NCBI GenBank assembly: GCA_002381185.1
Contig: DFOA01000032.1
Span: forward strand, 1-57,315
Direction of reading: 5' to 3'
Length of the DNA stretch: 57,315 nt
DNA from: Firmicutes bacterium UBA3553
GTDB lineage: Bacteria; Bacillota; Clostridia; Tissierellales; Sedimentibacteraceae
Of the stretch, positions 52,290-57,315 are shown piece after piece. Each line of letters opens with the position of its first letter. The stretch's first letter is position 1. The position numbers and the translations under genes were made by a program. The notes below the pieces were generated by a model. It saw only the letters and a program-made list of their open reading frames with translations. It was not told where the DNA came from and did no database searches.

Positions 52290-52907
52290 TCAGTAACCAT
52301 AATTTCCATTTATAAAAATCACCTTAATTCTATTCTTGATAAATTGTCCTGAAATCAAAACAAAGTCATTGCATATCCGTTGTTTATGTCTGCAGTTAAC
52401 ACATTTGCCAAGTTTCACGCAAGGCGTATCCTTATTCAGTCTTTTCGCATCCAACGGTGCCGCAATTTGTCTCGTACGATAAACCGCATCTTCTACAGTA
52501 TCTACTAACTTATTTGTGCCGACTACAATGATTACCTGCTTGGGACCATAAATCACAGGTGCAACGCGACTTCCATTCCCGTCAATGTTAAACAATTGGC
52601 CATCAACAGTAATAGCATTAGTACCTGTTATAAAAGTGTCGGCATCAAAATTTTTTAAGTAGAGAACTCGTTTTTCATCTGATGTCAATCCTGATTGGTA
52701 CTTATCATAGAAAGTAAAACATCCGTTTCGAAGAAATTTAAAAACTCCGGTTTCCTCTAACGTAACCGAATCTCCGCACCCAACTTTCTCTCCATTATTA
52801 ATCAGAACAGCCAGCAGTTTAAGCAATTCTTCTGAACTTTCGACGAAGTAGCCTTCCATATTGTTTTTCTGTAAATTTAAGATAGTCTTTTTTATTTTTT
52901 CATACAT
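52290..52907 (-). CDS. LUD domain protein (YkgG/LutC-like)
   Basis: 205 aa. Has the LUD features VGCGDSVTLEETGVFKFLRN, ITGTNAITVDGQLFNIDGNG and APVIYGPKQVIIVVGTNKLV, and a C-terminal CVKLGKCVNCRHKQRICNDF Cys cluster. LUD proteins occur in L-lactate oxidation (LutC) and other anaerobic oxidations, but no LutA or LutB partner is nearby. GGAG lies 10 nt before the ATG. Confidence 0.88.
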   Translation of the reverse strand: MYEKIKKTILNLQKNNMEGYFVESSEELLKLLAVLINNGEKVGCGDSVTLEETGVFKFLRNGCFTFYDKYQSGLTSDEKRVLYLKNFDADTFITGTNAITVDGQLFNIDGNGSRVAPVIYGPKQVIIVVGTNKLVDTVEDAVYRTRQIAAPLDAKRLNKDTPCVKLGKCVNCRHKQRICNDFVLISGQFIKNRIKVIFINGNYGY

Positions 52908-53318
52908 ATCATTGAATCTCCTAGTGTACGAATATGATTTATGCCTTTGCTATATTATTTCACATATTCTTTATATAAATAACCAAATTTATATTTATAA
53001 TTTTACATTATACAATAGAAAAAGTCGATTCAATATAATCTAATTTTTTACTTATAGGAATCTCATCTTAGAAAATTTTGTACAACAAAAGTGTTTTTTA
53101 TGAAAAACGATTGCCCTTTAGCATCTGCAGAAAAATTTGCCATTCTCAACTCCTATGATTTCCCCAAAAAGTTTCTATTTAAAAAGAACTGCAAATCTGA
53201 GGAATTTTTTGATCTTTATATAAACAAACCTTTCTTTTAGAGAGCAAAATTATTTACTTAAATTAATTTTTTGAGGAATACTATACTGTAATATTATTTT
53301 TAAAACAGGAGGATTAGT
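52908..53318. other. AT-rich intergenic stretch
   Basis: No convincing gene, terminator or promoter pair was found. An ATG frame at 53100-53240 (46 codons) has no SD and no recognisable product. The 3' part must hold the promoter of the transporter at 53319, but no clear -35/-10 pair was found. Confidence 0.5.
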
Positions 53319-53747
53319 ATGGTTGGAATTTTGTTTGCATTGCTTGCAGGATTGTTAATGAGCGTTCAAGGTGTTTTTAATACTCGTGTAATGGATTCAT
53401 CAAATATGTGGGCTACAAATAGTTGGGTACAATTAACAGCTTTTGTCGTAAGTATAAGTATGTGGTTCTTTACCGGCCGTGAGAATTTACTTTCGGTGTT
53501 TAATGTCAGTAATAAATTATATTTATTTGGTGGTGTCATCGGTGCCTTTATTACATTCACCGTTATTAAAGGCATATCAGATTTAGGGCCTATATATGCT
53601 ACAATGTTAATTTTATTGGCACAGCTTGTGGTTTCCTGTATGATTGAATCTTTTGGATTGTTCGGTACCGAAAAGATGTGCTTTGAATGGAGCAAACTAA
53701 TTGGTGTAGCTCTAATGATCGCAGGAATTGTAATTTTTAAGAAGTAG
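53319..53747 (+). CDS. DMT superfamily (DUF606/YdcZ) membrane protein
   Basis: 142 aa with five predicted membrane helices. The N-terminal GILFALLAGLLMSVQGVFNT and the central LGPIYATMLILLAQLVVS match YdcZ, the EamA-like small DMT transporters that often work as dimers or pairs. Substrate unknown. AGGAGG lies 6 nt before the ATG. Monocistronic in this window. Confidence 0.85.
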   Translation: MVGILFALLAGLLMSVQGVFNTRVMDSSNMWATNSWVQLTAFVVSISMWFFTGRENLLSVFNVSNKLYLFGGVIGAFITFTVIKGISDLGPIYATMLILLAQLVVSCMIESFGLFGTEKMCFEWSKLIGVALMIAGIVIFKK

Positions 53748-53993
53748 AAAAAACATAAATAGGATTTTAATGTTACCTTAGTAGAATCAATACATAACTA
53801 ATATTAACAAAATATCAATAGCTATTTAAAAGTACGTTAACAGAAATTGCTATTGTTAGATATATAAAACTTTTATAAGCAAAATCAAAATTTATAGAAT
53901 ACTTTTTTAAAATATGTTTCCAAATTGTGATTACAATTTCTCCTTGCACAATTAACAATAGTTGAAACCCCTTAACAATTAAACATCAACAAT
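53748..53993. other. AT-rich intergenic stretch
   Basis: About 245 nt between the YdcZ-like gene and the tmRNA terminator; no gene or recognised RNA seen. Confidence 0.5.
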
Positions 53994-54023
53994 AAAAAAA
54001 CTCCTCAAACTTGAAGAGTTTTT
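53994..54023 (-). terminator. Terminator of tmRNA
   Basis: Imperfect 12-bp stem AACTCTTCAA / TTGAGGAGTT followed by a T-run on the minus strand, 22 nt past the mature tmRNA 3' end. Confidence 0.8.
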
Positions 54024-54044
54024 AATATTCTCCATATATTGATA

Positions 54045-54397
54045 TGGAGGCGGTGGGAGTCGAACCCACGTCCGAAAATATTTCCACAAGACTTTCTCCG
54101 AGTGCAGGACATAATTTAAATTTCGCTTCGACTGACGCCTATGTCCGGGCTTCAATCTCTGCTATCTTCAATTGTACAACTTAAGGTCGAAGAACCCCTT
54201 AAGTCGTTCCCTGCTTTAGATGATGCCCCGGTTTAGACTGCAGGTGGTCTAAGCGGGACAAGCTAGCAGCTTACGCTGCGAATGCTAAATTATTATTTTC
54301 TTTTGCGTTTATATTTAGTTGCCACTTTTTGCGTTGTTTGGCGACAACGACTCGCTTATCTTCCTTCTATACCCCCGTCGAAACCATTTACGCCCCC
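54045..54397 (-). ncRNA. ssrA: tmRNA (ssrA)
   Basis: Rescues stalled ribosomes by trans-translation with SmpB. The minus strand begins GGGGGCGTAAATGGTTTCGA and ends in a TPsiC-like arm GGTTCGACTCCC and CGCCTCC-A. The 7-bp acceptor stem (5' GGGGGCG, 3' CGCCTCC) closes the tRNA-like domain; CCA is not encoded and must be added. The tag reading frame is AKENNNLAFAA followed by TAA, starting at a GCA resume codon. Confidence 0.96.
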
Positions 54398-54405
54398 GTA
54401 ATTGG

Positions 54406-54855
54406 TTAATCTTCTCGTCTTTGTATGCGGCGTTCAGCATCTTTCTTGGCAATATCCTGACGTTTGTCATAATTTTTCTTGCCCTTTGCCACAGCCATTT
54501 CCATTTTAACAAGACCATTTTTGAGATATAAACTTAACGGTATTAATGAATAGCCTTTTAATGTTACCAATCCTATCATCTTTCTGATTTCTCTTTTGTT
54601 TAAGAGAAGCTTTCTGGGTCTTAGGGGATCCACGTTATATATATTTCCCTTTTCATAAGGACTTATATGCAAATTATAAACATAGGCTTCGCCGTTTTTT
54701 ATACCTACATAACTATCCTTAAGATTTACTTTTCCCTGTCTTATGGATTTAACTTCTGTTCCCACAAGTACTATGCCAGCTTCATATTTATCTTCTATAA
54801 AATATTCATGATATGCTTTTTTGTTGCTTGCAACATTCTTTGTATTCTCAGCCAT
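54406..54855 (-). CDS. smpB: SsrA-binding protein SmpB
   Basis: About 149 aa OB-fold protein that binds tmRNA and delivers it to stalled ribosomes. AYHEYFIEDKYEAGIVLVGT, EVKSIRQGKVNLKDSYV and the basic C-terminal tail KKNYDKRQDIAKKDAERRIQ are family signatures. The ATG at 54855 follows AGGTG with 5-nt spacing; an in-frame ATG at 54873 lies before the SD and is rejected. Its stop lies 8 nt before the predicted tmRNA 5' end. Confidence 0.96.
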   Translation of the reverse strand: MAENTKNVASNKKAYHEYFIEDKYEAGIVLVGTEVKSIRQGKVNLKDSYVGIKNGEAYVYNLHISPYEKGNIYNVDPLRPRKLLLNKREIRKMIGLVTLKGYSLIPLSLYLKNGLVKMEMAVAKGKKNYDKRQDIAKKDAERRIQRRED

Positions 54856-55006
54856 TTTATCACCTACCATCAAGTGTAGAATGATTATAGCATTAATTTT
54901 TTATATTGTCAAATGCCAGATTTAAGATTAAATATTCAGCATTTGTTTTTTTATGCATGTTTTAGCAATGGTGAAATTCTCGACCTTTGAACACTTGTCA
55001 ATAGTC

Positions 55007-55028
55007 GGGAACGGGGGTCACCGTTCCC
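55007..55028. repeat. Hairpin GGGAACGG-GGGTCA-CCGTTCCC
   Basis: Perfect 8-bp stem with a 6-nt loop between rnr and smpB, GC-rich compared with its surroundings and without a T-tract. It could be an RNA stability or processing site, or a REP-like or IS200/IS605-type hairpin relic; only one copy was noticed in the window. Confidence 0.5.
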
Positions 55029-55073
55029 TGTAATTTTAAGTATAACTTTAAAACCTTAAAGTTTGTTTAAGTT

Positions 55074-57251
55074 TTACTTGGTAATTCCTGTGAGCTCTTT
55101 TTCTTCATCCTTAATTTCATCTTTATAAAATTCATCAATCAGCATAAAGTCAATTTCTGCTCTGGCTATGCTGACACTATGAACTCTTATTTTAACCTTA
55201 TCCCCAAGTTTGAATACTTTGCCGCTGGTCTTTCCGTATAATTCTCTTTTTTCATTGTCAAAAATATAAAAATCATCTACCATGTTTGATATATGGACCA
55301 GACCTTCAACAGAATTTTCAAGTTCCACAAAGATACCGAAGCTTGTAACTCCTGATACCACACCTTCATATTCTTCTCCGATTTTATCAGACATATATTC
55401 TGCAATTTTAATTTTATCACAATCCCGCTCAATCTCATCGGCAACTCTTTCCATTTTTGAAGACTGTTCCGCAACCATCGCTGTTCTTTCAATCAGTTTC
55501 TGGTAGTCTTCTTCTGAGAATTTCCCGTTAAGCTGGCCTTTTATAATACGATGTATCTGCAAATCAGGATACCTTCTTATAGGTGAAGTGAAATGACAGT
55601 AATACTGGGCCGCTAAGCCAAAGTGCTGCGTGCTGTCCGATGAATAAATAGCTTTTCTCAAAGAACGAAGCATCATGTTGTTAATGAGATTTTCTTCTTT
55701 TGTTCCTTTTATTTTAAATAAAAGCTGCTGAAGCTCCCTTGGATGTATTTCGTTGTTCACACCTTTTAATGTATATCCGAGATTGTGAACCATTGTGCTG
55801 AATTCAAACATTTTTGCTTCATCTGGATCTTCATGTATTCTGTATACAAATGGCATATTGAGCCAATAATAATGCTCTGCAACTGTTTCGTTGCAAGCAA
55901 GCATAAATTCCTCAATTATTTTATTTGAAACACGTCTTTCATACTTAGTAACATCAACGGCTTTTCCTGTTTCATCATATATGATTTTAGTTTCAGGAAA
56001 ATCAAAATCAATAGCTCCTCTGATTTCTCTTTTCTTTCTCAACAGGAGGCTTAATTCTTCCATTACTTTCAGCATCGGCACAATTTCCTTGTACTTCATG
56101 ATTAACTCTTCATCACTATTTTCGAGTATATCTGATACATCAGTATATGTCATGCGATAATGGTTTCTTATAATGCTTTCAAATATTTTATAATCTACCA
56201 CATTGCCTTTGCCATTTATAATCATTTCGCAGGAAAGAGTCAGCTTATCTTCGTCAGGATTTAAACTGCATACTCCATTTGACAGTTCTTTCGGAAGCAT
56301 GGGAATAACTCTGTCTACCAAGTAAATGCTTGTTGCCCTCTTTAACGCTTCCTTGTCTAGTTTCCTGTCTTCTTTAACATAGTGAGTTACGTCGGCAATA
56401 TGTACGCCAAGCTTATATTCATTGTCACTGATTTTTTCTACAAAGACAGCATCATCCAGGTCTTTGGCATCCTCACCGTCTATTGTAATTATCGGAAGGT
56501 TTCTGAGATCGGTTCTTCTTTTGTATTCCTGTTCATGGATTCCTTCTGCTGATACCCTTATGGCTTCTTTAATAACATCCTCAGGGAAAAACTGTCTTAC
56601 CTTTTTATTCAGAAGCACTGCCTCTATATGTGTCTTCGTATCTTCAATGTCCCCTATTATTTCGACAATTTTTCCTTCAGGGTTTTTACGTTTGTCAGGC
56701 CATTCCGTAATTTTTACATTTACCTTATCATTTGTGTTTGCTCCGTTAAATTCTTCTCTCGGAATAAATATATCAAATGCAATTCTTTTGTCATCGGGTA
56801 CTACAAAGCCAAAGTGCTTGCTTTTTTGGAATGTGCCTATTACATATTCATTAGCTCTTTCAATTATTCTTATAACCTTACCTTCCGGGCTTTTTACTTC
56901 CTCAGTAGATTTCATTGGTCTTACTATTACCCTGTCTCCATGCATGGCACCATTCATATCTACGGGCGAAATAAATATATCATTTATATCTTTGTCATCC
57001 GGTCTTAAAAAAGCAAAACCCTTTTGATTACCGTCCAACGTACCTGTTACCAAGTTCATTTTTTCCGGTATACCATATCTCTGTGACCTTGTAAATATTA
57101 TACTCCCTTCACTTTCCAGTTCATTAAGGGTTTTTAGCATTTCTTTTTTCATACTGCCTTCAACTTCAAATACCTGCATCAGTTCATTTATAGTTAAAGG
57201 CTTATATGCTTCTTCCTTCATAAAGGCTAAAATTTTTTCTTTAAAGTTCAT
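55074..57251 (-). CDS. rnr: Ribonuclease R
   Basis: 725 aa 3'-5' exoribonuclease of the RNB family. Order: N-terminal winged helix (1-70), two cold-shock OB folds (about 70-215), RNB catalytic domain (about 240-570) with ITIDGEDAKDLDDAVFVE holding the metal Asp residues, and a C-terminal S1 domain (EEYEGVVSGVTSFGIFVELE). Degrades structured RNA and mRNA freed by tmRNA. AGGAG lies about 10 nt before the ATG. Same strand as smpB and ssrA. Confidence 0.96.
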   Translation of the reverse strand: MNFKEKILAFMKEEAYKPLTINELMQVFEVEGSMKKEMLKTLNELESEGSIIFTRSQRYGIPEKMNLVTGTLDGNQKGFAFLRPDDKDINDIFISPVDMNGAMHGDRVIVRPMKSTEEVKSPEGKVIRIIERANEYVIGTFQKSKHFGFVVPDDKRIAFDIFIPREEFNGANTNDKVNVKITEWPDKRKNPEGKIVEIIGDIEDTKTHIEAVLLNKKVRQFFPEDVIKEAIRVSAEGIHEQEYKRRTDLRNLPIITIDGEDAKDLDDAVFVEKISDNEYKLGVHIADVTHYVKEDRKLDKEALKRATSIYLVDRVIPMLPKELSNGVCSLNPDEDKLTLSCEMIINGKGNVVDYKIFESIIRNHYRMTYTDVSDILENSDEELIMKYKEIVPMLKVMEELSLLLRKKREIRGAIDFDFPETKIIYDETGKAVDVTKYERRVSNKIIEEFMLACNETVAEHYYWLNMPFVYRIHEDPDEAKMFEFSTMVHNLGYTLKGVNNEIHPRELQQLLFKIKGTKEENLINNMMLRSLRKAIYSSDSTQHFGLAAQYYCHFTSPIRRYPDLQIHRIIKGQLNGKFSEEDYQKLIERTAMVAEQSSKMERVADEIERDCDKIKIAEYMSDKIGEEYEGVVSGVTSFGIFVELENSVEGLVHISNMVDDFYIFDNEKRELYGKTSGKVFKLGDKVKIRVHSVSIARAEIDFMLIDEFYKDEIKDEEKELTGITK

Positions 57252-57315
57252 ATGTCTCTCTCTCCTATGTTACGGGCGATTAATATACCCATATTTTAAA
57301 TAAGGCGGGTACTCA

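Noticed and set aside
53100..53240. 46-codon ATG frame
   Set aside because: No SD, no recognisable family and typical AT-rich random composition.
1..57315. CRISPR array, tRNA or rRNA genes, intact insertion sequences or prophage
   Set aside because: None recognised on reading both strands; the only stable RNA gene identified is tmRNA.

Overview
The window is a low-G+C, AT-rich stretch of a spore-forming anaerobe of the Firmicutes, most likely class Clostridia; a Sedimentibacter- or Tissierellales-like host is a guess. The reasons are a bacterial V/A-type ATPase operon, pyruvate:ferredoxin oxidoreductase, PolC, an alpha/beta-type small acid-soluble spore protein, a LysM/SleB-type cell-wall hydrolase behind a cyclic-di-AMP riboswitch, and clostridial small families (DUF3787-, DUF2512-, DUF3841- and DUF6143-like).

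Layout. 1-8557 (minus): V-type ATPase operon, transcribed H-C-I-K-F-E-A-B-D, with D cut by the window edge. 8825-16020 (plus): YitT-family membrane protein, ClpB, NifJ. 16031-20640: small proteins, an NSS sodium symporter and an NCS2 uracil permease, each transporter behind a sigma-A promoter and a structured leader. 20643-28041: DUF3841-like protein, flavin amine oxidase, a class-V aminotransferase split by an in-frame stop, a protein with two tandem covalent-FMN domains, and a MASE3-PAS histidine kinase. 28054-32506: 8-oxoguanine deaminase-like amidohydrolase and spore or wall genes. 32517-36851: PolC.

37399-48300 is the most interesting part. A PAS/sigma-54 activator faces a minus-strand cluster of a BCCT-family (betaine-type) transporter, a three-subunit molybdenum hydroxylase and two histidine ammonia-lyase (HAL) homologues. 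Both HAL homologues have lost the Ala-Ser-Gly tripeptide that forms the MIO cofactor; they read GSVG-YLG and GSVG-YLC. A -24/-12 promoter and a perfect 11-bp inverted repeat lie upstream of the transporter. The MIO-less HAL fold together with a betaine transporter points to an ergothionase-like trimethylamine lyase, so my reading is an inducible ergothioneine/hercynine (or other aromatic betaine) catabolic island, with the molybdenum hydroxylase acting on the urocanate-type product. This is inference, not proof.

48323-53747 is a mixed accessory region: a frameshifted squalene-cyclase-like gene, a Crp/Fnr regulator divergent from a nucleoside hydrolase across a perfect palindrome, an AraC/GyrI-type regulator, a LUD-domain protein and a DUF606 transporter. 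54045-57251 (minus) is the ribosome-rescue block rnr-smpB-ssrA; the predicted tmRNA 5' end lies only 8 nt after the smpB stop codon.
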